From: Neurospora intermedia
Taxonomy: Eukaryota; Ascomycota; Sordariomycetes; Sordariales; Sordariaceae
Assembly (NCBI GenBank): GCA_037102815.1
Contig: BTPP01000001.1
Coordinates: forward strand, 459,001-523,000
DNA length: 64,000 nt
Direction: 5' to 3'
Shown: positions 10,679 to 21,317 of the stretch, one piece after another
Numbering within the stretch: position 1 is the first letter of the stretch
Layout: each line of letters starts with the position of its first letter
Position numbers and translations under genes: made by a program
The notes under the pieces: generated by a model
What the model was told of the DNA's origin: nothing
Database searches by the model: none
What the model saw: only the letters and a program-made list of their open reading frames with translations

Positions 10679-11886
10679 TTACATGAAAAAAGCCAAATAC
10701 ACACCGCCGACAATGCTCGCTCCCCAAAAGTACCAACCAGTCTTGATGATAGTCGCCCTCGAGAAACCAATGCCCAAATCAAACGCCAAGTGTCTAACAC
10801 CATTAATGGCGTGGAACACGAAAGGCCAAGCGACCAGGAACTTGAGCGCGCCCTTGACGGCCACGGGCAAAGCAGCGGCAGCAGCCACGAGCGAGGCGGA
10901 CTCCAGGTGCCAGCCGACAAGAGGGGCAGCGAGGTAGGCGACGGCGGAGGCGTAAAGGGCGCCGGAGAAGGAGGCGCCCGTGATGCGTTGCCAGGCGGAA
11001 CCGCCGAACCAGGTTTGCTTGGGGTCGTAGATCTCGAGGTGGGGGGAGACGGGGCGGTTTAGACGCTGTTTGGCGAGGATGGCGGCTTCGTCGGCGGGAG
11101 TGAGGCGTTCGGTTTGGATGGGTCTGGATTTTTGGGTGAAGGGGGTGTGGTGTTAGTAGAGGTTTCATGGGTTGGGTCGAGGTGGTTGGTTTTGGGTGTA
11201 GGTTGGTGGTAGTTATAGGTGTAGGTTGGTTGGTGGTGTTGGTCTTTCGTGGTTGACATGATATGTATGGGTGACGGGTGCTTCGGCGGTTAGGCGTGTA
11301 TCCCCCGCCGGGTATCTCGGTCGCTTTACTGGTGGTGTCTTGCGCCGGTCGCTGATTGTTGGTGTTTCCCCCTCTTTCCTTCCTTGAGATACATCGCAAA
11401 CGGGTTGTAACCATAGGCGACGAATGATTGTTGAAATGTAGTCCTAACCGGAGCGGCATAGACCGAACCGACCGGGTGACGCGGGACCGCAACATCGGTG
11501 ACGAAGGAGGAGGAGAGTATATGTTCGAGAGAGAGAGAGAGGGATCGATGCCTACCTAGTCTGCATAGCAGCAAAGGGAGCAAGCTTGAAGACGCTGCTA
11601 GGGGCAGCGGCCACTGTGAATGTTGAAGCGCGATTAGCCTTTCATCTTTCTTGTTTTCACGGGATATGTTACGGGGGACGGGGACCAAGTCGCGTGGACG
11701 TGGACGGCACGGGAGTAGAGAATAGGACGGATGGGTAGATATTGCATCATTGCATGTGTTACACCACCCAATGCGCAACATAGAGCAACTTGGAGAACAA
11801 CGGAACATGGACAAAAGAAGCAAAAAAAAAAAAAGTAGAGACATACCCCGACGGAGGGCGGTGGTACCAGCGCGCTGAGCAAGCAT
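10679..11886 (-). CDS. sdh3: Succinate dehydrogenase cytochrome b subunit, mitochondrial
   Basis: Three exons on the minus strand, 11847-11886, 11556-11613 and 10679-11123, join in phase to 180 residues. The first two exons encode an Arg/Ala-rich mitochondrial presequence (MLAQRAGTTALRR, then AAAPSSVFKLAPFAAMQTR). The mature protein has the family signature LNRPVSPHLEIY, the RITG quinone-site motif, three hydrophobic segments (about residues 90-180), and FHAINGVRHLAFD with the heme-ligand histidine. It anchors complex II in the inner membrane and passes electrons from succinate to ubiquinone. Intron 2 is long for this genome (432 nt); I checked for a hidden exon in it and found none that keeps phase. 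Donors are GTATGT and GTAGGC. Carboxin-type inhibitors act at this subunit in fungi. Confidence 0.9.
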
Positions 11887-13231
11887 TTTGACGACGACGA
11901 GGACGACGAAGTGGTGACGACGGAGGGGGTGTGATGGTTGGTGGTGGTGGTGGTGGTTTGGGAGACAACTACTAAGGTGCAAGCAGATTGACGGACTGTC
12001 TGTCTCTACCGGGATCGATTGGAACTGCGGAAGGGGTGGATGTGGATGGGGGATCAATCAACGATGTTCCATTTCCCGAGGACGTCCCGGGACCCGTTCG
12101 CGCATTCGTTCGTTAGGTCGTCGCACCCGCCCGCACCGACCGACGCCTCGCTCGCTGTGAACCGCACCACTGCCCGCCGCCCGCCAGAGCAGCAAAGAGA
12201 CATCGGGATGCGGCAACAGACTGGGAGAGCTTCTCGGCACCTCGGTATGAATGTGACCAATGGAAACAAAGCTAATTCGAATCTTGACCCTAACCCTCTA
12301 CCGTCCGGGCATCCTTCTCTCGTCAGTCGTTCTCCCCCTCCAGCAGCACGTGATGATGGACACAACGAAGGGAACAAAGGATCCACCCAGAAACCATCCG
12401 CCCAAAAACCCCACTATAGTGCACAGACCATCCCCAAACTCGACCTACATCTGCAAATCGCGCGCGCTGCGAATTCTTGGAAATTTTCTTCTCCTTTTTT
12501 TTCTTCTTCAGATAGTCCGGGTGTTTCCAGCCATAGCATTGGGTTTCTTCAGTGAGCAGTGCATACGTGGCAAGGGAGCTTTGGTTCCCATGGACGCTCG
12601 AAGAAGAAATGATCCTTCGTTAATCTCTAACGTCAGTTAATCAGTCTGGCGGTGGTTTCATTCTGAGATCTACATTTTATTACTATATCACTCGTAGTAG
12701 GGGATGCCGTTAGAGGGTGTTTCGTTGCCTGTATAGCCGCTGAGTCTCTGGATGCGCGCTGTGCTATCACTTGTACTTTGTATGGTCATGCCCCACCGTA
12801 TGCCCGTGGTCACTGTTCTCAACGGAAGTTCTTGCGATGTGACTGACGGCTGGATACGTGTGTATGCGCCAATGCTCGGGATGTGGAAGAGGACCACTGC
12901 TGATGGAGGTCACGGCTCGATGGTCTTTCGACTTGGACTTTTGTGTCGTGGAGAGAGCACAGTTCGTATCTTCCTCTCCCTTGATGCACAATCATATGTA
13001 TCACCGGGTCGCGAGACCAAAGCTCTATCCATGCCATACAGGTCCATGTCTTGAAACATCAACGAACGACAAGCGACTGATCCAAACAAACCCTGACATT
13101 ATACACTTTTATAACTCCCTTTATCTACCCTACATGACCAACCGAACCCAGACAAACATGATCAAAAACAAAAGACGCTAGATGCAAGAAAATAGTTCAT
13201 CAATCAAACACATTCTATGCCGTCTATGCCT
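11887..13231. promoter_or_regulatory. Upstream region of SDH3 and 3' flank of tyrosyl-tRNA synthetase
   Basis: No gene is supportable. A CCAAT box (GACCAATGG, about 12255-12263) and a telobox-like GACCCTAACCCT (12286-12297) lie about 370-410 bases upstream of the SDH3 ATG. The nearer upstream part is rich in CACCAC (read on the minus strand). Frames at 12752-13181 have no recognisable domain. Confidence 0.4.
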
Positions 13232-14710
13232 TTATGCGTTTTCCGTCGCAGGCTCAGGAGTAGCCTCGTCCTTGGCATCCTCGAGCTTGGCCGCAGCACC
13301 GGGGTAGCGGGTACCCTTGTTCTTGACCTTCTTCTCCTTCTTGACCTTGATCTCGGGAGGGTAGGCCTTGGTGGCAATTTCCTGCCACTCGGGAGAGGCC
13401 TGGAAGCCAGCCTGGATGGGGGCGAGGAGCTCGTTGATGGCGGCCGAGATGGCGGGCTTGACGAGTTGGGGAGTGAGCTATGGTCATGTTAGTATGGTCA
13501 CTCACTGTAAATATAGTATAAAGCAAGGCAACTTACAACATCGCTCTCGTAGTCGGCCTTGATCTTGGCAATGTCGGTGTAGACGAGGGGCTCGAGGTTG
13601 TCGCGCGAGCGGTCCACGCGGAAGCCCTCCTTGCCGAGAAGCTGGGCCGCGGGCAGCAGGACGTACTCGATGAAGGAGATGAGACCGTTGCCCTCGGTGA
13701 CCTTGGGGGCAGCCTCGGCCTTGCGAATCTTCTTGGTGACAACATCGGGGGCATCGAGAAGATCGATCTTGCTGTCGGGGTCGGAGGAAGACATCTTGGA
13801 ACCCTGGAGACCGGGAACCATGGGGTTCATGATGTGGGCGCGCTAGCTGTACGTTAGTATCCTGTTGTGCGCTTCCTCGGACCAAGTCATGACATACCTC
13901 CTTGTAGCCCAGCCTGGGAAGCCAGTCCTTGGCAGCAGCAAACAGCTTCCTCTGATCGACACCACCAAACTGAGCATCGACCTTGAGGTACTCCTCGTCG
14001 AGGACCTGGAGAATGGGGTAGAGGAGACCGGAAAGAGGAGCGTTGTCGGACTGCTTAACAACCTCAGCGCCAGCCTTCTTGGCGTCGTGCTCGGAGACGA
14101 GGGTCGCGAGCTTGTAGACATCCATGATGTAGTCGGGGCTCTTCTGGTAGGAGCTACCAAGGACGAACTCGAGCTTGTCGGTAGGGACACCGACGGCCTT
14201 CAGGAGGGCGGTGATGGTGCGCTCATAGTACTTGGCGCGGTAGCCAACGAGCTCGACGGTGGACTTGAGGTTGTCGAGGACGGCGTGGATATCGGCGAGG
14301 AGGACAATGACATGGCAGCCAGCGGCGAGCAATTGGGCGATCTTGATGGCGGGAACTAGGTAGCCGCAGTGAGGACGGCCTTTTAACAGGTGTCAGCTAG
14401 ATGTTGCGAGGATGGAGCATGGTTTGCGACAAAATACGGACCGGTAGTGGCAGTTCCTGTACACGGGCGCGAGAGGTTAGCCTTTTGGTTCTTCTGACGA
14501 TATGTTCTATGGAGTGGAGTCATAATTACCCCAGTAGATCCTCGGAGCGCGGCCCTCGTCAATGACCTTTTCGATAATCTCGGGGTTGAGGATTTCGGCC
14601 AAGTTGACGTTGATGAGGGCCAGCTGCTGCTCCTTGGTCAACTTGGTGTTGTCGCCAGAGATGGCGAGCTTGGCGTCGGCCGTCGCGGCAAGAGTGGAAT
14701 CGGTGGTCAT
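13232..14710 (-). CDS. tys1: Tyrosyl-tRNA synthetase, cytoplasmic
   Basis: Five exons on the minus strand join in phase to 409 residues: 14530-14710, 14442-14456, 13898-14379, 13537-13842 and 13232-13477. The second exon is only 15 nt and encodes TATT between YWG and GRPHCGY. The protein is a class I enzyme that charges tRNA-Tyr with tyrosine in the cytosol. Visible motifs are the HIGH-like RPHCGYLVP (about residues 66-74), the Rossmann-fold block CHVIVLLADIHAVLDN, the tyrosine pocket DAQFGGVDQRK, and KMSSS at 242-246. The C-terminus is a Lys-rich tail (VKKEKKVKNKGTRYPG) as in eukaryotic cytosolic forms. The 2-3 intron donor reads GTCCGT, an unusual site. Length and motif order fit fungal Tys1; the lack of a presequence argues against a mitochondrial form. 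Confidence 0.95.
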
Positions 14711-15974
14711 GGTGGCTGTGGGTTGTCGAAGAATACCGTGGCTCGTGTTGCGATAATTGGAAAAGGGACAATCAACGGCGGCGCGTCGTGTCTAGTTGGG
14801 TTGGGATTTGCGATTGAAGATGGCTTCACAAATGGAATTGGATCCAATGGCCGGCCGATAGCGGGGTCGATAAGTATGTAGTGTAGGGCGGTCGGTCTTG
14901 AAGAGTCACCACTCACCGGGCACCGCAGGCGGGCTGAAACTGCGTGAAAGTGGGAGGGGCGACATCTTTTTGGTGGACCCTTTGTGTGACAGGGATCGGT
15001 AAGGCGGCTGAGGGCGGGAGCGCTGGGTCAGGTACAGCCAGTCGTAGGATCTGCCGGGCTGCATCGGGCCGTCGAGACGCCTTTGCTGTGGTGGTGTCGT
15101 CTCTTTTTATCGTTCTGGGTCACGCGCAATGACACGCTCGGATGGAGTCTGTTCGTCGTATGTACACTACACTACTGACTGCATCTTCAGCTTCAACCTC
15201 ACTTCCATCATCATCGCCTGGATGGATGTTCAATGGACATTGCCGTCGACGACACCTTTCCAGTCCATACCAGCCAAGACCCTTGAATTCTTGTTTCAAC
15301 TCTTCCCACTCTCAAAACTTATGCCCCACGTTATTCGGACCATATTGTACCCCGCTCTGCCCCTCGTCAATCTCTGGACATCTCTTGCCCGTTCAAGATG
15401 GCGGCTCTTCATCAATGCCAAGAGCAGCACAACCACAAACATGTAAGCGCCGATGTCAGATCTCGGAATCCATCCGGCGCCAGGACACGGAGTCAAGACT
15501 GATATCAAATCCCGGCCGGGACACCCCCGGGGCACTGCGGTTCAACGGCAGACGTGCTCTGGCCGGGAACACCATCAACTTCCGCATCGGGAATGGTGGT
15601 CGGTGAGTTGGGGCCCCGTGCAACCACTGCAAATCACTTCCCATGAGCACGCCATCGGCCTAGTGATCACCATCACATTTGGTGGTTTGTCATCTGCCCA
15701 TTAAAAGATATCATATCTATCATGAATGTCAACATGGCCATGTCTCTTGACTCGCCGACATGTGTCCTTGTTAAGATACCTTTTCTTTTTCCATCATCAT
15801 CATGTTTCGCGAGGTCCTTTAAGAAGAGCCTGGCTGCTACATAGCATTGTGTCTTGATAAGTCGCCACCAAGCAAATTCCCCCTTCACGTCTTTGAGCCT
15901 CTGGTATCTTTATATCATTTCATGCCATTTCTTTTCAAGGTTCTCTGATAAACATACACTACCATACCCCAACA
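14711..15974. promoter_or_regulatory. Divergent promoter region between TYS1 and the methionine permease
   Basis: About 1.26 kb between two diverging genes. Frames at 15129-15446 and 15142-15606 (+) have no recognisable domain and are probably accidental. A CATGGCCATG palindrome near 15733 resembles, but does not match, the ten-base CYS3-type sulfur-regulon palindrome. C/T-rich leader sequence precedes the permease ATG (about 15885-15974). Confidence 0.35.
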
Positions 15975-17801
15975 ATGGTCACCGACACAAAAGGGCCCAA
16001 GCCCGTGGCATCTCCGGCCAGCAGTGTCGCTTCCAGCGAGATCCTTGACGTCGACGGCTCACCCATTTCGGGAGATTCCCTGGAATATGCTGTACCAGAG
16101 TCGAGGAAAATTGGTGTCACAGGGGCCGTGTTCCTGATCCTAAACAAGATGATTGGAACAGGCATCTTCTCAACACCATCCAGCATCTTCGCTTCCACTG
16201 GCTCTGTTGGCGTGTGCCTGTTGATGTGGGCCGTCGCCGGTCTTCTGACCCTGTCCGGACTCAGCGTCTTTCTGGAATTCGGCCTGGCCATCCCCAAATC
16301 TGGCGGCGAAAAGAACTACCTCGAACGAGTATACCGGCAACCCCTCTATCTCGTCACCAGCGTCTTTGCCGTTCAGATCGTTCTTCTCGGCTTCTCTGCC
16401 GGCAACTCGCTCGCTTTCGGCCGCTATGTCTTGCTGGCCCTAGGATACAACCTGCCTGACGGGTGGCCGGCCCGGGCGATTGCTGTGCTGTGCATCACTT
16501 TCGTCGTATTTCTCCACTCCGTCTTGCCCAAATGGGGGTTGAGGCTCACCAACGCACTCGGCGTCTTCAAAGTACTAGTCCTACTACTGATTGTCTTCTC
16601 GGGCTTTGCTGCCTTGGCTGGCCATCGTCGGGTTCCCGACCCTCACAACTTTGACAACATGTGGTCTATCGAAAAGGGCGATGGATTCGGGGGCGGAGGA
16701 GCGTATGCATATGCCACTGCCCTCCTTCAGGTTGTCTACAGCTACAAGGGCTGGGAGAATGCCAACTATGTCATGGGCGAGCTGAAGCATCCCAAGCGGA
16801 CACTGTCCATCGCCGCGCCCTTGGCAGTCGTGGGTGTAACCATTCTTTACGTTCTCGCCAACGTCGCTTACTTTGCTGCTATTCCCAAAGCCGAGCTGGC
16901 CAAGTCTGAGGTCATCGTGGCCGGGCTCTTCTTCCGCAACATGTTTGGAGAGAGTGCGGCAGCCAGAAGTCTTCCGGCTCTTGTGGCCTTGAGTAACATT
17001 GGCAATGTCTTGGCCGTGAGTTTTACACACTCGCGGGTGAACCAGGAGCTGGCCAAGGAAGGCGTTTTACCTGGGAGCAAGTTTTGGGCATCTACCAAGC
17101 CGTTCAACACGCCTGCTGCTTCAGTGAGTTGCTCAAGTCATTTGTTTTTCGTGATGTCATTTTCTGACTCCGTGATAGCTATTACTTCATTGGATCGTGA
17201 CTGTCATTGTCCTGGTTGGACCTCCTCCCGGACCTGCCTACAACTTCCTTGTCAATCTGTATGCTCCCCTCTTCCTTGCTGCCACGTTTGTTGTTGCCAC
17301 GTTCAACTCTAACCATGTGGCATCAGATACACCTACCCCGGTGCCTGGATCAACGGCCTTGTCGCCGGTGGCCTCATCTACCTCCGCCTCAGCAAGACCG
17401 AAGAATGGAGTTCGCCGTGGCGCACCTGGCTGCCAGTTATTTTTATCTACCTCTGCCTCAACATCTTCCTTGCCGTTACTCCCTTCATCCCTCCCAACGA
17501 CGACTGGAATGCCGACGGCTACCCGTACTACGCTTTCCCCCTTGTCGGCACCGGGGTCCTGGGTCTGGGTGCAGTATACTGGGTGGTATGGACCAAGGTT
17601 CTGCCCCGCTTTGGGGGCTATGAACTCGTGGCCGAGAAGGTTCTTGATGAGACCGGGGCGGAAGTGGTGCGGTACAGAAAGCTTTCCGCGAGGAATGTTC
17701 CGTCTTCCGAGGGTGAGTCTTCCGAAAGAGACTCACTCCTAAGGGGAAATACTACCGCGGGAGCCTCGGCAGATCACGGCAGTTACGGAGCTATACACTA
17801 G
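15975..17801 (+). CDS. mup1: High-affinity methionine permease, Mup1-like (LAT/APC family)
   Basis: Three exons, 15975-17123, 17179-17258 and 17327-17801, join in phase to 567 residues; both introns have good donors, and the second has a CTAAC branch site. After a 45-residue hydrophilic N-terminus the first membrane helix carries NKMIGTGIFSTPSS (about 57-70), the unwound substrate-binding helix of the APC superfamily. Further features are SGGEKNYLERVYR, the sixth-helix block YSYKGWENANYVMGELKHPK, and about twelve hydrophobic segments. The gapped order matches Mup1-type fungal permeases rather than the YAT amino-acid permeases. The C-terminal tail is hydrophilic with a Ser-rich end (SSEGESSERDSLLRG). 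The expected role is proton-coupled uptake of methionine, possibly cysteine, at the plasma membrane. Specificity is by family only. Confidence 0.9.
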
Positions 17802-18717
17802 AGGCATGATAAGAGAACACGAATGATACCAAAAATGGCAGTGGCTTGGAGTTTTTGTGGGATATATAGGTTACATGTTATTAGCAAGGGTACTTTTGCA
17901 GGCACCCAGGCGTTTGGGAGCGGTCTGCTTATCGAAGTACCAAGATTTCACATGTGTGTGCGACACTGGCTGGCTTCATCACTTCACAAAAAGCATCGCT
18001 TATTACGTCATGTGTGATCTCCGACTATGGACATATTTTACTCCGGGAAGAAAAAGAAGTGTTTGGGAACGTTTTTCTTAACGGAGCTTGATATACCTCC
18101 TGGGACGTTTTAGGATGTCGGCTTGGCTGGAACCCTCGAGATTGACTGGGAAGAGTCTTGCTCCGATCCAGCCAATGGGCTCGCTTCCTCGCCCGAATAC
18201 CACATGGACACCCACAGCTACGGGCCCAAGCTTGAAACAACATCGACCACTCATGCAACCGAACCCGGGATGTTTCCAAACATCGGCGAAAGGGGACCGA
18301 AATCATCAACGGGCCAAGTGTGATACCAGACCATGGCGAATGACCATTCGATGCGCCGTCAACGATGCATTTCTCCCATTCCGTGCAGGAACTCGAAACA
18401 AAGCGAGGCTCCGAGCGAAACGTCGATACCCCATCCACTCCATGTGGTCCAGCCCACCATGGAGCGACGACCCGGAGCCCAAAGTTCCAGTAGCGTATAG
18501 CCCAAATCGGCGTGTCAATGGAACCCTGGCGTTGCTCAATATATTACCGTGCTCAATTCCTCGTCCGCCTGGCCTAGATCTCTCTCACCATCTGCAGCTC
18601 TGCACATCACCAAAGACACCAAGGAACCCGATTACCGGTAATCTTGCGCCATCGTTCACTCCCTAACCAGTTCGAGGCGGTGATCATCGTGTTCCATCAG
18701 CCCTTGCTGCCCTGTTT
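17802..18717. other. Intergenic, 3' flank of the permease gene
   Basis: Long overlapping frames exist on both strands (18088-18666 on +, 18025-18438 on -), but neither shows a domain or splice support. They are more likely accidental in this roughly 50% GC stretch. Confidence 0.4.
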
Positions 18718-21317
18718 GTGGATGCTGCAGACTGGAATGAACGCGGTATGACAGCGTCATCATCACCGACATTGAACACCGAGACAGCCACCACTTGGAA
18801 TTCGACCCAGCAACATACCAGTGCCGAGTACTTTGTAAAGTACAACATGGAGACCATTCCGGAGTCGTTAAATGGCGAATTGCCTCCCAGACCCAGTGGC
18901 AGTTCGCATGGTTCGCGGGGCCACGCTTACATCCCGAACTTGCATGTCCCAAAGCGGTCAAACACTTTCTCCAGTTCTACGTCCACCTCCCAATATAACC
19001 ATCAACGGCATGCGGCTGCGGAACAAGAACGGCCTTCGTCAGCACTGAGCAGGTCTTTCTCTCCTCTCTCGCCTCCGTCACCTTCGGGTTCCTCATCATC
19101 ATCAAGAATGATGGGAGGCGGCAAGTCGACCCAAAGGGTAAAGGAGTGGGTCATCAAGAGGTCTAACTCAACCCGGTACGTGTTCAAACATATCCCCACT
19201 TGCCTTTTCCTTTTTTGTCTCTAGACCCAAACATCACTAACACGCACACCAGCGAACCTAGATCGAAACCCGGCAGCCGCTCCTCCTCCTCCTCCAACTC
19301 GGGCGACCAAAATGTCGAAATTATCCACCTCGGCGGCGGCCGTGTCGACCCCAACGGCCATGTGCACACCTCTGCTCTGTCCCCCACCTACACATCTTCT
19401 CTGTCCCCCACCCTCCTTGCTCCACCAAGCCGGGCCCGAACCAGCTTCGCCAACAGCATTGATAGCCGAGTCACGCAATGGGGGGATTTGTACCACGATT
19501 CGCCCGAATCACTGACGGTCACCTCCAAGCCTGGTACGGCGACGGGAAAGCCGCCGAGGCCGGCTAGTCCCGAGTTGCATGAACGTCCGCAGTTAAGGGA
19601 ATTGGGATTGGGAGGTGTATATAACGGAGGGTGGGGCCAATCACATGAACAGGAGGGACAAGGTGAAGGTCATCAGTCGCGGCACAGGCATACCAAGAGC
19701 GATGGAAGCATCCATCCCGCGCCGTTGAGGCTGCCCTCCAACTCTTCGTCGTCATCTTCCTCAGTTGGTAACCAAGACGGTGGCGCAGCCGTCACCGCAC
19801 AGCCCGAAGAGACGTGGATGCCCCAAGGACTCACGAGGAGCGATTCCAAATGGAAACCTCTTCCAGTCCCCCCACCGCCCGGAGCCCCCGGTAGTATCAC
19901 GCCCTTGGCAGACGGTGGAAGAAGGGCGGAGGAGAACATCAACATGGCTGGCGCTATCTGCTATGGCAGTCCACTTACCTCCATTGAATCCGAATCGGAA
20001 TTTGGCGAACGGGAAGACACCCCAACTCCAAGGGAGAGGTACAACCAGGGAGCTCCTCATATCGTCAATGCCATGGTTCAGAATAGCAGTGGAAGTCGGA
20101 CTGCTCGCGACAGGCCATCGCCGCCTCCCTCCGCCTCCTCCTCCTTCTCTAACGACGTCTCTGGCTTGGGAATTGGATATGGAGGAGTCGGGCTGGGAGT
20201 AATGTCGCCTCCCTTGACACCGCCAGAAACCAAGGAGACTGATGCTGAATCGTCAGTTGGTGGAGGAATAAGGGAGAGCATGTGGCCCGTTCCTCCCTCT
20301 TATTCTCTGTCTCAGACTCAGCCTCCCTCGCGATCGGCTTCACCTGAGAAGCAGCAGCATCAGCATCATCAGCAGAAACCGTCGACTTCGCCATCACTAC
20401 CGGCATCTACCTCCCCAGCCCTCGCGTCTTCGGTGCCGACGCACATGATTCCCAAGAGGAGCGACAGCCTGAGTTATTCCAGATCTACCAAGAAGCCGTA
20501 CCATGCACCCCAAGCACTAAGATCGACTGCTTCTACTTCCTCCCTCCGGACTACAGAGAAATCAGGATACTTTAGCGTAACAGAACAGATTGCGTTTGAC
20601 ACCACCACCACCGCCGCACCCACCCCTTCCCTCTCACAACACAGAATCTATTCACCCACCATCACTCCTCCGACCCCCATCCTCCAGGGATCTTCTTCTA
20701 CTGCCTCCTCTAGAGGTAGAACCACACCATCATCATCAACACCATCAACCCCCACCTGGAGACCCCGCGCCAGCCTCTCCTCCAAAGAGATGCTCTGGCT
20801 CCATCGCAACTACCGCGGCATCACGGCTTTCATGACCGCTTGGGGACTGAATAAAGGACTAGGCGACGAAGCCGAAAGCAAGGAAGGGCTAAGTATCATG
20901 CGGGAGTTGATGGCCGCGGAGCTTGCTGAGGTTCATGAAGAGGAGGCAGTGGCAGCACCAGCAACAACCACAACCACCACAACAACAACAAAGGAATTAA
21001 ATTCACCTCTGCCAGGCAAGGTCGAGACGTCACCACGACCTGGACAAGTGGGGGATGTGTGGGATGCAGAGGATAATGAGGATTACGAGCGGGCTAGTAG
21101 TAATTATAATGGAAAAAAGAATGTAGGAAAGGGGGACAACAGTGGGGATGAGTCCTGGTTGGAAATCACTTCTGGGGAGAAAAATCATGTTAATGGGAGT
21201 GAAAAAGAGCATGGGTACGCGGCGCTAAAAGGACAGCAAGGGCCAGGTGTGAGGATGATGATGAGCCCTAGGGCTGGTTCCGCTGCCTCTAATAGGGAGG
21301 GAAGTGACTTTATTTGA
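18718..21317 (+). CDS. Large Ser/Pro-rich hypothetical protein with a conserved-looking C-terminal block
   Basis: Two exons, 18718-19175 and 19253-21317, join in phase (donor GTACGT, acceptor CACACCAG) to 840 residues. A second ATG at 18748 would shorten it by ten. Most of the chain is low-complexity Ser, Pro, Thr and Gly with short basic and His/Gln runs (SSSSRMMGGG, KQQHQHHQQK), so largely disordered. Two parts look ordered: STQRVKEWVIKRSNSTR (about residue 140-155), and LSSKEMLWLHRNYRGITAFM with the following TAWGL (about 662-688), followed by a helix with IMRELMAAELAEVHEEE. The Trp/Tyr/Arg-rich second block is the kind conserved among filamentous fungi in otherwise divergent proteins. No signal peptide or membrane segment is seen. 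Function unknown. Confidence 0.75.

Noticed and set aside
11124-11555. Possible extra exon inside SDH3 intron 2
   Set aside because: The one candidate (after an AG near 11447) has no donor in phase before a stop, while direct joining of the outer exons gives an intact presequence-to-core transition.
13865-14359. 164-codon plus-strand frame opposite tyrosyl-tRNA synthetase
   Set aside because: Antisense shadow of a strongly conserved gene; Val/Glu/Asp-rich pattern is the complement of its codon use.
18088-18666. 192-codon plus-strand frame upstream of the Ser/Pro-rich gene
   Set aside because: No domain; an equally long frame lies opposite; more likely promoter or leader DNA.
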